Shown here piece after piece: positions 40,060-49,430 of a stretch of 64,000 nt of DNA. Under the pieces are notes generated by a model. That model did no database searches, was not told where the DNA came from, and saw only the letters and a list, made by a program, of their open reading frames with translations. The stretch's first letter is position 1. Each line of letters opens with the position of its first letter. The stretch lies in the NCBI GenBank assembly GCA_016714765.1, contig JADKCF010000001.1:62001-126000 (forward strand), written 5' to 3'. Source of the DNA: Saprospiraceae bacterium. Lineage in GTDB: Bacteria > Bacteroidota > Bacteroidia > Chitinophagales > Saprospiraceae. A program made the position numbers and the translations under genes.

Positions 40060-41502
40060 TTACCGCCAGGATTTCATAACAGAGAATTGCATATTAATCT
40101 GATCGATTTTATGTTGGTAGTTAGCAGTACTAAAAGTATTGTTCAGAGCCAAACCATAATTGGCAGATATTGCAATCCCTATTCCTTTTGAGAATGTTTT
40201 TTGATAACCGAGGCCTGCTATTGCACCAATATTGATTTTATTTATTTGAGACGCATTATAATCAACTTTTACTGATTTGTCCTTAACATAAATATGATGG
40301 CTTGCTGAGGCTGTTTCAATAATTTTATTTTGAAAAACAAACTCATTATTCAATCCACCTTGTATAAAAAAGCCGTTACCTGCTTCTTTTGGGAAATATG
40401 AAAATGTAAGAGGGACTGCAAAAGCTCTTAGCTCATTTTTTATAGAAAAGTCAAGTAGCACATTTTCATTGTCTGATACAGGACTATCGTTGCTGCGGGC
40501 CAAAACAAGACTGGTGCTTATATTGCCCAATCCAGTGGGTAAACTGTGCTCGAATCTATTTTCGTAATCAGACCCTACAGCAATTTCCTGTGTAGTCGAA
40601 TAAGGCAAATTGATAGCATAAATTGATTTTTGATTTCTGGTGTAATATTGAATACCTGCATTGACCATCCAGTGACGTCCTACATTTTTATTGACCTGAA
40701 TACCATATAACCAGGAATGTGCTGTCTCCTCACTAACCAAAAGTTCGGAAAGTGGATTGTCAAACGTACCTATTTCTCTGTCTTTCCAGAAAATAAAACC
40801 TGTATTGGCACCCAACCACCAGTTGGCTTTTGGTTCCTTTTTAGGTTGTATAAAAGTAGGCTCTCTATCTATCAAGAGAGATTTTTTGTGATTTAACGAA
40901 TGGATAACATCTAATCTATTGTGCTGAATACTCGGAGGAGTAGTTAGTTTTATAAGTGGAGGTAAATGTATAAGTTCCTTTGGCTCTGTATAAGCATCAT
41001 TTTTTAATAATGCTACCTTATTTTGCTCCTGATCATAAGTGGGAAATGTAGGATCTAAATTGGCGTCTGTCTCCCTAGAGGTACCGGGCAAGTTTTTGTT
41101 AAATCCCGATGTCTTGGGTGAAGTGATATTGTATGCTTTTGTTGGTAATGTCATAGAGATGTTAACGTCTGAAGGAGTCACAGATATCATAGAGGAAACA
41201 TGGCTAGGATTGCTTTGAATTCCATTTGACGGCTGGCTACATTCTTTCAAGGTCTTTTCTAGTTGAGCTATTTTTTGATCTTTTTGATGATTGTCACGTA
41301 AAAAAATCAAAGACAAACCTAACAGCCCTATACAGAGCAGGATTGGTAAAAAAACTATCTTGTTCTTTTTTCTCTTTTCTGAAGGTATCTCCAGGGCTAT
41401 TTTGTCCCAAATGTCATTATCTGGTATATTCCAATCTTCGGGCTCAATCTTCTGATTGAATTTCTGTCGAAAAAATTTCTCTAAATTATGATTATCTTCC
41501 AT
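40060..41502 (-). CDS. Membrane-anchored beta-barrel-like protein, putative anti-sigma partner
   Basis: A 480-aa protein with unusual order. Residues 1-48 are cytoplasmic-like and start with a motif often seen in Bacteroidota anti-sigma N-termini (EDWNIPDNDIWDKIA). A single hydrophobic helix (about 49-68, IVFLPILLCIGLLGLSLIFL) is followed by a short coiled coil (KDQKIAQLEKTLKE), a disordered Ser/Thr-rich linker to about 225, and a C-terminal outer-membrane beta-barrel-like domain (PF13568 type, AGIQYYTRNQKSI, GNGFFIQGGLNNEF, AISANYGLALN). The start is 5 nt after the stop of the ECF sigma gene, so the two form an operon. Anti-sigma role is inferred from context and N-terminus; how one protein could span both membranes is unclear. 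Confidence 0.7.
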   Translation of the reverse strand: MEDNHNLEKFFRQKFNQKIEPEDWNIPDNDIWDKIALEIPSEKRKKNKIVFLPILLCIGLLGLSLIFLRDNHQKDQKIAQLEKTLKECSQPSNGIQSNPSHVSSMISVTPSDVNISMTLPTKAYNITSPKTSGFNKNLPGTSRETDANLDPTFPTYDQEQNKVALLKNDAYTEPKELIHLPPLIKLTTPPSIQHNRLDVIHSLNHKKSLLIDREPTFIQPKKEPKANWWLGANTGFIFWKDREIGTFDNPLSELLVSEETAHSWLYGIQVNKNVGRHWMVNAGIQYYTRNQKSIYAINLPYSTTQEIAVGSDYENRFEHSLPTGLGNISTSLVLARSNDSPVSDNENVLLDFSIKNELRAFAVPLTFSYFPKEAGNGFFIQGGLNNEFVFQNKIIETASASHHIYVKDKSVKVDYNASQINKINIGAIAGLGYQKTFSKGIGIAISANYGLALNNTFSTANYQHKIDQINMQFSVMKSWR

Positions 41503-41507
41503 TTTTC

Positions 41508-42035
41508 TTATTTTAAAACTTCTTCAAGTTTGTTGCGCAACATATTTTTTGCTTTCATGAGCTGAGTCTTGGATGTGCTTTCGCTGATGTTAAGCTGAGC
41601 GGCGATTTCTTGGTGATTAAAACCTTCTATCACATACAGGTTGAAAACTGTTCTATATCCCACGGGGAGCAATTGAACCATTTTTGTAAGATCTTTCATA
41701 TTCAAATCAGATAAAACACCTGGTTCGTAATGGTGAATGTGGTCATACTCACTTAGTTGTTGGAAATCAATTTTCTTTTTTCTTAACTTCTCAAGGCAGG
41801 TATTTATAAAAACTTTTTTTATCCAGCTGGAGACATGTCCTTTTTGTTCGTCGTATTGATGTAAATCCCTAAATACTTTAACAAAAGCTTCCTGGAGAGC
41901 ATCCTTTGCGTCTTCCAAATCATTAAAATAACGTTGACACAATACGTATAAATTTACCTTGTATGCTTCATACAACTCTTTTTGGGCCATCCTGTTGCCC
42001 TCAACACAAAGTTTTATCTTTTCACTTTCCATCAT
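41508..42035 (-). CDS. ECF-type RNA polymerase sigma factor
   Basis: A 175-aa sigma-70 family factor with only regions 2 and 4. Region 2: NDLEDAKDALQEAFVKVFRDLHQYD and HVSSWIKKVFINTCLEKLRKKK. Region 4: LPVGYRTVFNLYVIEGFNHQEIAAQLNISESTSKTQL helix-turn-helix. It would redirect RNA polymerase to its own regulon, probably released from the membrane protein encoded 5 nt downstream. It is divergent from the fasciclin protein gene at 42209 and upstream, in the same direction, of the MopE-like gene; regulation of either is a testable guess. TATTTTTG on the minus strand at 42123-42130 could be a -7 box. Confidence 0.9.
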   Translation of the reverse strand: MMESEKIKLCVEGNRMAQKELYEAYKVNLYVLCQRYFNDLEDAKDALQEAFVKVFRDLHQYDEQKGHVSSWIKKVFINTCLEKLRKKKIDFQQLSEYDHIHHYEPGVLSDLNMKDLTKMVQLLPVGYRTVFNLYVIEGFNHQEIAAQLNISESTSKTQLMKAKNMLRNKLEEVLK

Positions 42036-42208
42036 TACTTATTAAAGAGTGATTATTATTCCTGAGTAGTTGCCCGGACAAACAAATAATTATTGTTTAT
42101 GTTTTTATTGAAAATTCTTAAACAAAAATAAATTTTGAAGCAACCTTTTATTACAACCTCTCACTTATAGAGTTGTATTCCATTTGTTAAAATCAAAAAA
42201 TCAAATTT

Positions 42209-44152
42209 ATGAAATTGAAATCCTTACTTTTTATCTTGTTGGTATCCGCTTTTAGGATTGTAAATGCCCAAACAGTAGTCGATATCATCGTCAACTCAGC
42301 TGACCACAACACACTGGAAGCGGCAGTAGGAGCAGCAGGCTTAGTTAATACATTGAATGGAGCAGGACCATTTACGGTATTTGCGCCGACAGATGCAGCA
42401 TTTGCAGCGCTTCCTGCAGGAACGGTTGAGTCATTGCTTGCAGATCCACAAGGTGCATTAAAAACCATACTGCTAAACCACGTAGCAGGTCTAAATGCAC
42501 TTTCCACAGGATTGTCTGATGGTCAAAATGTAGTGACGCTCAATAATGGCAAAACGGTAAAAGTTACCATCAACGGAAGCGGGGTTTTTATCAATAGTGC
42601 AAAAGTAACCGTTGCAGACGTGGTCACATCCAATGGTGTAGTACATGTCATAGATGCAGTGCTTTTACCTGTCAGTACGGTTGTAGATATTATCGTCAAC
42701 TCAGCTGATCACAATACGCTGGAAGCAGCAGTAGGAGCAGCAGGCTTAGTTAATACGTTCAATGGAGCAGGACCATTTACGGTATTTGCGCCGACAGATG
42801 CAGCATTTGCAGCGCTTCCTGCAGGAACGGTTGAGTCATTGCTTGCAGATCCACAAGGTGCATTGACACAAATTTTGCTTTATCATGCAGCTGATGAGGA
42901 ATTAGCTTCCTCAGATATACTTGACTTCGGCACCGAGTTTCCTTACGTTCAAATGATAAATGGCAAAACAATCACATTAAACGTAACCGCGGTAGGAGTA
43001 TTTATAAACAATGCTAAAGTTACAGTAGCAGATATAATAGCTGACAATGGGATAGTGCATGTAATTGATGCGGTTTTACTGGCACCTGATTCTACCATTG
43101 TAGATGTAGTAAGAAGCTCTCCTGCGCATACAGTTTTAGAATCATTGCTCGATTTGTCAGAATTTTCGGATCCACTAGAGGGATATGGACCATTCACTTT
43201 ATTTGCTCCTACTGATGCAGCTATCAATGCTTTGTCAAAAGAAGTTGTGGATGAATTATTGTCCAATGTAAGTCTGCTTGAAGATGTTTTGGCTTATCAC
43301 TTAGTAGGAGGAAAAGCATTGTCTTCAGATTTGTCAGATGGGCAATCGATCACTACACTATTATTTAAAGATGTCAAAGTTACGGTCAACAATACAGGTG
43401 TTTTCATTAATAACGCAAAAGTCATTGTAGCTGATATAGAAACTGATAATGGTGTGGTACATGTAATCGATGCAGTGTTATTGCCAAAAACAACAGTTGT
43501 TGATATCATAAATAACTCTCCTGATCATTTTATTCTATCATCAGTTTTGGAACTTACGGGTTTGGATGAGGTATTAAACGGTGAGGGCCCATTTACTGTG
43601 TTTGCACCGACAGACGAAGCTTTTGAAGCCTTACCTGAAAATGTTTTAACAGCAATAGCAACAGATGAAAATTTGTTAACAGCTGTTTTGACTTACCATG
43701 CATTGGGTGAAAAAGTATTGTCAAGTGGACTTTCTAATGGCCAGGAAATAACTACAGTAAACGGTGCTAAAGTAAAAGTAACTATCAATGGTGATGGTGT
43801 TTTTATAAATGATGCAAAGGTTACAGTAGCAGATATTATTGTTGACAATGGAGTCGTCCATGTGATCAATGCGGTGCTGTTACCGCCACCAAGTTCGACG
43901 ACAGAATATGCGGATGAAAAGTCAGTAAAAATCTTTCCAAATCCTGCAAAAGATATTATCAGTTTTGAATCAGAATTATTTGGCAATGATCCTGTAAACG
44001 TAGAAATATCTAATTTGAATGGTCAAAAAGTTGTTTCAAATACCATTCTAAATGGAAATACAATGGATATTAGCACCCTTAGGTCGGGTCTGTATATAAT
44101 AAATATAAATACACAAAATAAGATTATCTCGAAGAAGTTAGTTAAGATTTGA
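42209..44152 (+). CDS. Secreted fasciclin (FAS1) protein with four domains and T9SS tail
   Basis: A 647-aa T9SS cargo protein. Signal peptide about 1-20 (RIVNAQ). Four FAS1 domains at about 22-157, 158-294, 295-427 and 428-560. Each has the H1 motif (GPFTVFAPTDAAF or close) and the H2 motif (NGVVHVIDAVLLP). FAS1 domains mediate cell adhesion, often in biofilms. Domains 1 and 2 are nearly identical even in DNA, so one is a recent duplicate. T9SS tail: KIFPNPAKDIISFE to KLVKI. It is divergent from the ECF sigma operon. Confidence 0.9.
   Translation: MKLKSLLFILLVSAFRIVNAQTVVDIIVNSADHNTLEAAVGAAGLVNTLNGAGPFTVFAPTDAAFAALPAGTVESLLADPQGALKTILLNHVAGLNALSTGLSDGQNVVTLNNGKTVKVTINGSGVFINSAKVTVADVVTSNGVVHVIDAVLLPVSTVVDIIVNSADHNTLEAAVGAAGLVNTFNGAGPFTVFAPTDAAFAALPAGTVESLLADPQGALTQILLYHAADEELASSDILDFGTEFPYVQMINGKTITLNVTAVGVFINNAKVTVADIIADNGIVHVIDAVLLAPDSTIVDVVRSSPAHTVLESLLDLSEFSDPLEGYGPFTLFAPTDAAINALSKEVVDELLSNVSLLEDVLAYHLVGGKALSSDLSDGQSITTLLFKDVKVTVNNTGVFINNAKVIVADIETDNGVVHVIDAVLLPKTTVVDIINNSPDHFILSSVLELTGLDEVLNGEGPFTVFAPTDEAFEALPENVLTAIATDENLLTAVLTYHALGEKVLSSGLSNGQEITTVNGAKVKVTINGDGVFINDAKVTVADIIVDNGVVHVINAVLLPPPSSTTEYADEKSVKIFPNPAKDIISFESELFGNDPVNVEISNLNGQKVVSNTILNGNTMDISTLRSGLYIININTQNKIISKKLVKI
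42278..42866 (+). repeat. Near-identical FAS1 duplication (405-bp offset)
   Basis: About 184 bp starting at 42278 recurs at 42683 with only a few changes; the second half (from about 42350 in the first copy) is identical. Offset 405 bp equals 135 codons, one FAS1 domain. The later half of each domain differs, so only the first half has been homogenised or recently copied. Confidence 0.75.
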
Positions 44153-44182
44153 TTTTTGATTAAGAGAAGTTCAGTTTTCAGG

Positions 44183-44220
44183 GCCGTAGTCTGTTAATTC
44201 AGATTGCGGCTTCCTTTTTT
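44183..44220 (+). terminator. Rho-independent terminator after the fasciclin gene
   Basis: Stem GCCGTAGTCTG (44183-44193) and CAGATTGCGGC (44200-44210) pair over 11 bp with G-U wobbles, six-nt loop, then TTCCTTTTTT. Confidence 0.7.
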
Positions 44221-44358
44221 ACCTGAATTGCAAAGAGGAATTTTCATCAGCGTGAAAAACTTGTCTAAGGCAGATATAACTTTAGTGCGGTATTAATTTT
44301 ATTGACTCATCCTTTTTTATTAATTTTGCATTTTGAAAATTAAATTTAAAATTGATAT

Positions 44359-45597
44359 ATGGCTTTCAGTAAAATTAAAGTTTCCAACCCGGTAGTGGAG
44401 TTGGATGGAGATGAGATGACACGCATCATTTGGAAATTCATTAAGGATAAATTGATACTGCCTTATCTGGATATTGATATCAAGTATTTTGACCTCGGTA
44501 TGGAGTATCGTGATGAGACAGACGATAAGGTCACAATTGATGCAGCCAATGCCATCAAAAAATACGGCGTGGGCATCAAGTGTGCGACTATTACACCTGA
44601 TGAAGCAAGGGTAGAGGAGTTTAAGCTAAAACAGATGTGGAAATCTCCCAATGGTACAATCCGCAATATTCTCGATGGAACAGTATTCAGAGAGCCTATT
44701 GTCATGAGCAATGTGCCACGTCTTGTACCTAACTGGACATCACCGATCATCATTGGTCGTCATGCATTCGGTGACCAGTACAGAGCAACTGACACAGTCA
44801 TCAAAGGTAAAGGAAAGCTGACAATGACATTTACAGCCGAAGACGGTACAGAAACAAGTTGGTCAGTTTATGACTTCAAGGGTGATGGTGTAGCAATGTG
44901 TATGTACAATACAGATGAGTCAATCAAAGGATTTGCTCACTCTTGTTTTAAAATGGCACTTTCCAAAGGATGGCCTTTGTACCTGTCTACTAAAAATACT
45001 ATTCTGAAAAAATATGACGGAAGATTTAAAGACATATTTCAGGAGATTTTCGATAATGATTACAAGGCAGAGTTTGATGCTGCAGGAATCGTATACGAAC
45101 ACAGACTCATAGATGATATGGTAGCCAGCGCATTGAAATGGAATGGTAATTTTGTTTGGGCTTGTAAAAATTATGATGGAGATGTGCAGTCTGATACTGT
45201 TGCTCAGGGTTTCGGGTCTCTTGGACTGATGACTTCAGTACTCATCACGCCTGATGGCAAAACTATGGAAGCAGAGGCCGCACATGGTACAGTAACCAGA
45301 CATTATAGAGAGCATCAGGCGGGCAAACCTACGTCTACCAATCCTATAGCCTCCATTTATGCATGGACCAGGGGTTTGGCTTTCAGAGGAAAACTGGATG
45401 GCAATGCTCAGCTTATACAATTTAGTGAAGCCCTGGAAGAAGTTTGTGTAGAAACAGTAGAAAGCGGCAAAATGACCAAAGATCTTGCAGTCATCATACA
45501 CGGAAATAAAGTGAACCATGGTGAACATTATCTATATACTGAAGAGTTTTTGGAAGAGTTGAATAAGGGCTTGCAAGCCAAATTATCATTGGCTTAA
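44359..45597 (+). CDS. icd: NADP-dependent isocitrate dehydrogenase
   Basis: Oxidative decarboxylation of isocitrate to 2-oxoglutarate in the TCA cycle. 412 aa, of the eukaryote-like (type II, IDH1/2-like) dimeric subfamily, as the start NPVVELDGDEMTRIIWKFIKDKLILPYL shows. Substrate and metal motifs: KSPNGTIRNILDGTVFREPI, GRHAFGDQYRATD, and GSLGLMTSVLITPDG before AEAAHGTVTRHYREHQAG with cofactor contacts. Length and ending are normal. A TAATTTTG box lies at 44321-44328, but the TTG upstream is only 16 nt away. The gene appears monocistronic. Confidence 0.96.
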   Translation: MAFSKIKVSNPVVELDGDEMTRIIWKFIKDKLILPYLDIDIKYFDLGMEYRDETDDKVTIDAANAIKKYGVGIKCATITPDEARVEEFKLKQMWKSPNGTIRNILDGTVFREPIVMSNVPRLVPNWTSPIIIGRHAFGDQYRATDTVIKGKGKLTMTFTAEDGTETSWSVYDFKGDGVAMCMYNTDESIKGFAHSCFKMALSKGWPLYLSTKNTILKKYDGRFKDIFQEIFDNDYKAEFDAAGIVYEHRLIDDMVASALKWNGNFVWACKNYDGDVQSDTVAQGFGSLGLMTSVLITPDGKTMEAEAAHGTVTRHYREHQAGKPTSTNPIASIYAWTRGLAFRGKLDGNAQLIQFSEALEEVCVETVESGKMTKDLAVIIHGNKVNHGEHYLYTEEFLEELNKGLQAKLSLA

Positions 45598-45647
45598 AAC
45601 ATATTATTGTTTGGCCGGTTTGGATGATCCATGATTAAAAAGAAAAT

Positions 45648-46232
45648 ATGCAATCAAAAATACCATTCAGCTGGCCAAACTTTAAAATATCTTCAGACTG
45701 GACCCTTTTTTTAGACAGGGACGGTGTGATCAATGAACGACTTCCTGATGATTATATTAAAACCTGGGAAGAATTTATCTTCTTGTCAGGAGTTTTGGAA
45801 GCGTTAAGTATTTTTTCCTTGTTTTTCCAAAGGATTTTTATAGTCACCAATCAGGCTGGTATAGAAAAAGGCGTGATATCCCATGAAGGGCTGCACGAAA
45901 TCCATGATAAAATGATGGAAATCATCATGTATCATGGGGGGCGCATTGACGAAATATATTACTGTCCATTTAAAGCAGACCTGGATCCTTTGTGCCGCAA
46001 ACCCAATCCCGGCATGGCACTGCAGGCTAAAAAAGATTATCCGGAAATAAACTTCTCTAAAGCAATCATGGTAGGAGACTCTGATAGCGATATAGCATTT
46101 GGGAACAATCTTGGAATGAAAACCATTCTGGTAGGAGCTAAAGCAGATAATACATTTGCAAATCCCAACACGATACCGGACTTCAGACTGGATTCATTGT
46201 TCGACTTGGCAACATATTTAAAAAGTCTTTAA
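45648..46232 (+). CDS. gmhB: HAD-IIIA phosphatase, D-glycero-D-manno-heptose-1,7-bisphosphatase-like
   Basis: A 194-aa haloacid-dehalogenase phosphatase, probably removing the C7 phosphate in ADP-heptose synthesis for lipopolysaccharide. Motif I FLDRDGVINERLPDDYI, motif II VTNQAGIEKG, motif III around CRKPNPGMALQAKKDY and motif IV MVGDSDSDIAFGNNLGM are all present. The zinc loop of classic GmhB (C-x-H-x-C-x-C) is degenerate: CPFKADLDPLCRKP keeps only two cysteines and has Phe in place of His, so zinc may be lost or the enzyme may act on a related sugar phosphate. First gene of a short run: ridA starts 35 nt and queE 430 nt after its stop. Confidence 0.8.
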   Translation: MQSKIPFSWPNFKISSDWTLFLDRDGVINERLPDDYIKTWEEFIFLSGVLEALSIFSLFFQRIFIVTNQAGIEKGVISHEGLHEIHDKMMEIIMYHGGRIDEIYYCPFKADLDPLCRKPNPGMALQAKKDYPEINFSKAIMVGDSDSDIAFGNNLGMKTILVGAKADNTFANPNTIPDFRLDSLFDLATYLKSL

Positions 46233-46267
46233 TATGATATCTTTTATCAGATACAAAAATACGTATA

Positions 46268-46651
46268 ATGGCGAGAACGCAGCTTGGTACCGGGGCTAAA
46301 TGGGAGGATACAGTAGGGTATTCGAGAGCAGTAAAGGTCGGAAATATCATCGAGATTGCCGGTACTACAGCTTCAAAAGGTGGTAAGGTCATTTTTGAAG
46401 GAGATGTCTACAATCAGACCAGGTATATTCTTGGTATCATGGCCCATGTTCTCCATCAGCTAGATGGCAAGCTGGAGGATGTGGTACGTACACGTATATA
46501 TCTCAAACGCATAGAGGACTGGGAAGAAGCAGGAAGGGCACACGGTGAATTCTTTCACACCATTAAACCTGTATCTACTATGCTGGCAGTCTCATCCCTT
46601 ATTCACCCTGATATGCTGGTGGAAATCGAAGCGACAGCCATCATTACATAA
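46268..46651 (+). CDS. RidA (YjgF/YER057c/UK114) family protein
   Basis: A 127-aa protein of the Rid family. Members deaminate reactive enamine/imine intermediates from PLP enzymes and protect other PLP enzymes. Seen: WEDTVGYSRAVKVGNIIEIAGTTA, TRYILGIMAHVLHQLDGKLEDVVRTRIYL with the conserved substrate Arg, and the end LIHPDMLVEIEATAII. The second half fits the family (normally about 125-130 aa). It lies between gmhB and queE on the same strand (35 and 11 nt gaps), probably one transcript, although the functions are unrelated. Confidence 0.88.
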   Translation: MARTQLGTGAKWEDTVGYSRAVKVGNIIEIAGTTASKGGKVIFEGDVYNQTRYILGIMAHVLHQLDGKLEDVVRTRIYLKRIEDWEEAGRAHGEFFHTIKPVSTMLAVSSLIHPDMLVEIEATAIIT

Positions 46652-46662
46652 TAAATACAAAG

Positions 46663-47292
46663 ATGTATAAAATTAAGGAAATATATTATACTATTCAGGG
46701 AGAAGGTTACCATACAGGACGCCCTGCAGTTTTCTGTCGCTTTGCCGGATGTAATTTATGGTCGGGAAGGGAAGAAGACAGAGATAAAGCAGTCTGTAAG
46801 TTTTGTGATACAGATTTTTGGGGTACAGATGGTGTCAATGGTGGTAAATACACTGCAATGGATCTTGCTTCCACGATTTTATCGTTATGGCCCTCACATT
46901 CTGACCAGAAAGTCTTTGTGGTCTGCACAGGAGGTGAACCTGCTTTGCAATTGGACAGCGTACTTGTGGATACTTTTCATAATGCAGGATTTGAAATCGC
47001 AATTGAATCCAATGGTACTGTACCACTGGCGGATAATATAGACTGGATTTGTATCAGCCCCAAAGCAAATAGTACATTGGTTGTCACACATGGCAACGAA
47101 TTAAAACTAGTTTACCCTCAGCCAGAAAATAAGCCGGAAGACTATAAGGACCTTCATTTTGATCATTTTTATCTGCAACCACTGGATGATCAATGTCAAC
47201 AGGAAAACATAAAAAAGTCTGTTCAATATTGCCTTTCGCATCCCTGGTGGAAGCTAAGTATTCAGACACATAAGGTCATTGGTATTGACTGA
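46663..47292 (+). CDS. queE: 7-carboxy-7-deazaguanine synthase
   Basis: A radical SAM enzyme converting 6-carboxy-tetrahydropterin to 7-carboxy-7-deazaguanine, in the queuosine (and other 7-deazaguanine) pathway. 209 aa. The cluster motif is not C-x3-C-x2-C but Cys30-x14-Cys45-x2-Cys48, the expanded form known from Burkholderia-type QueE. Substrate and SAM motifs: YTIQGEGYHTGRPAVF near the start, CTGGEPALQ, ESNGT and WICISPKA. It starts 11 nt after ridA. No other que gene is in the window. Confidence 0.92.
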   Translation: MYKIKEIYYTIQGEGYHTGRPAVFCRFAGCNLWSGREEDRDKAVCKFCDTDFWGTDGVNGGKYTAMDLASTILSLWPSHSDQKVFVVCTGGEPALQLDSVLVDTFHNAGFEIAIESNGTVPLADNIDWICISPKANSTLVVTHGNELKLVYPQPENKPEDYKDLHFDHFYLQPLDDQCQQENIKKSVQYCLSHPWWKLSIQTHKVIGID

Positions 47293-47638
47293 ACACCTAT
47301 AATTAATTATCACTTAAAGTGTGATGTGTGCATTTGTATAATACTTCAATTTCCGAAATATTAATTTGTATGATACACTTTTATATGACTAACTGCACAT
47401 GTGTTGTATGTAAAAACATATTTATGCCAAATAAAAATATTTTGATGTAATTCGATTTTTTTTTATTTAAATATTTATTTGTATAAGTAATAGATAATCA
47501 GTAGATTGTAAAAATATTACATTGATTTATGTCATGTAAATCTTCGTTTTTGCCGGTTTTTTGGTATGATATTAGCCATAATTGTCATGTGTTATGAATA
47601 TTCTACAGTTTTTTATCATTCTTAAAACCCGTTATATT
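47293..47638. other. Intergenic region, no gene seen
   Basis: 346 bp of very AT-rich DNA between queE and the first paralog. I see no open frame, tRNA or strong hairpin. A TTG start at 47582 would add a 19-residue stretch to the next protein, but the signal peptide begins at ATG 47639. Confidence 0.6.
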
Positions 47639-49222
47639 ATGTCAACAAAAAAATACTATTTATTCTCAATACTGTTTACAATCTGCTCTGTTTTGGTTGG
47701 GCAGAATACATCTTCTTCTTTCCAGCCGTCTGTTTTTACCTGGGAGGGGGCTACTAAAGGAAATAAGGCTGTTTGGAAAGCAGATGACACCCTTAATGTT
47801 TATAAAGACATAGATGGTGTGGACATTCAAATTAAACTCATCGATCCACTACATCTTAATACAACTACTAAAAACCCAAGTGAATTTAACGATTTTACAA
47901 AAACCAATACTTTTTACGGATCCGGTAATTTGGCATTTCAGATTAAATCCAATCTGTCAGCACAACCTGTCTGTCTGGAGTTTGCATTTTCCAAGCCTGT
48001 GACGCTTACCAGCTATAATCTTTATGATATAGATATGCTGCAGTCAGGTGACAACCTTCTAAGCACTTATCAGGATAGTATTCATTTTTCAGCTGCCAGT
48101 AAAAAAGGGAGTGTGCCATTGACTCTAAGCAAGTTGTCTGACTCTACGACCTATAATATTTACGGGCAATCTGTCAAAGCCAAATTCAAAGCTGGAGTGA
48201 ATGGAGATATAAGTCATTTTAAAAAGGAAGGCGCGGTTCATATTACATCTGCAGAGCCATTGGAAAAGTTTTTGCTATGCTACAGCAATGGGTCTGAAGA
48301 CGATGGAATGAGTAACAGTCATGCTATCAAAATACCTCAATTTGAATTTGCAGAATTATTAGGTAGAATAGAAGGTAAAGTCTATGAGTATGGCACACAA
48401 CAAACGTTGTCAGGAGCGGTGGTCAGACTGGTAGACACTTCGGGTGAGCTTGTCATTAACAAGGAAGGTATCGTGATGCAGTCCATGACAGATGAAAGTG
48501 GTTTTTATTCTTTTTCCTTCTTACCTATGGGGCAGTACAGAGTTATTCAAATCAATCCTGCCGGATATGATAGCTTTAATGATGCAGACAATGTCAACGA
48601 TAATAAGATTGATGTTCTCCTTGATGTAACGAATGTTATTTCACAATTCAATGACTTTATTGAAATCAAAGCGATTCCTTTGGCGGTCAACACATCTGAT
48701 ATCAATGTAATAAACCTTGGTAACCATCAGCACAATTTGATGTGGAACTTTAAACCAAGTTTTAATACAGAGTACTTCGAAGTGTATCTTTCTGACAATG
48801 GCATCGACTTTTCACCGGTTGGGAAGATTTTTTATGCAGAAAATGGTGGTGGTAATTATGCTTTTAGTTTTGATGATAGGAGTGGATATTATAAATATGT
48901 AAAATTGATGCAAAATGACTTGGACGGCACTATGACAGAACTCGGTGTTTTGTCACTTAACCCAGATTTAATTGACCACTACGTAAAGATATTTCCAAAT
49001 CCTGTAATCGATCATGTCAGAATATCAGGCAACTTTCAGGATAATGAGATAGTTTTAGATTACAAATTAATAAATATGGCAGGCCAATCATTGCATTTGG
49101 GTAAACTCGATGTAAACGACGGATACACCGATATAGACATGTCAGCACATCCGTCGGGCACTTACTACCTGCTTATTTCTACATCCGATTTGTGGAAAAC
49201 ATTCAAAATTATAAAAAAATAA
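47639..49222 (+). CDS. Secreted protein with an unnamed N-terminal domain, SdrD-B-like repeat and T9SS tail (paralog 1)
   Basis: A 527-aa T9SS cargo protein. ATG 47639 is chosen because the signal peptide (KKYYLFSILFTICSVLVGQ) starts there. A domain of about 210 residues follows that I cannot name; it starts FTWEGATKGNKAVWKADDT and includes NDFTKTNTFYGSGNLAFQI, QPVCLEFAFSKPV, STYQDSIHFSA and a DDGMSNSHAIKI end. Then comes a prealbumin-like/SdrD-B type domain (GRIEGKVYEYGT to about residue 340, SFSFLPMGQYRVIQINPAGYDS), an FnIII-like segment (LMWNFKPSFNTEYFEVYLS) and a T9SS tail (IFPNPVIDHVRISG). A paralog with the same order follows at 49431. Likely surface protein; role unknown. Confidence 0.78.
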   Translation: MSTKKYYLFSILFTICSVLVGQNTSSSFQPSVFTWEGATKGNKAVWKADDTLNVYKDIDGVDIQIKLIDPLHLNTTTKNPSEFNDFTKTNTFYGSGNLAFQIKSNLSAQPVCLEFAFSKPVTLTSYNLYDIDMLQSGDNLLSTYQDSIHFSAASKKGSVPLTLSKLSDSTTYNIYGQSVKAKFKAGVNGDISHFKKEGAVHITSAEPLEKFLLCYSNGSEDDGMSNSHAIKIPQFEFAELLGRIEGKVYEYGTQQTLSGAVVRLVDTSGELVINKEGIVMQSMTDESGFYSFSFLPMGQYRVIQINPAGYDSFNDADNVNDNKIDVLLDVTNVISQFNDFIEIKAIPLAVNTSDINVINLGNHQHNLMWNFKPSFNTEYFEVYLSDNGIDFSPVGKIFYAENGGGNYAFSFDDRSGYYKYVKLMQNDLDGTMTELGVLSLNPDLIDHYVKIFPNPVIDHVRISGNFQDNEIVLDYKLINMAGQSLHLGKLDVNDGYTDIDMSAHPSGTYYLLISTSDLWKTFKIIKK

Positions 49223-49430
49223 AAAATATTAATTTAAATTTATTAAAAGAATTATTTGCGATATTATATATTGTGAATAATTCTTTATTCAATTAATAGT
49301 TTTAATATTTGACTAAATTTGCTATCTCGGACGAGTGCTAAGTTGTTTGCATTTTAATGTAGATATCGGGCAGTAACAGATTTGCATGGTTTTTGCTTTA
49401 GAGTAATTATATATTATAAAAAGCAAAAAT

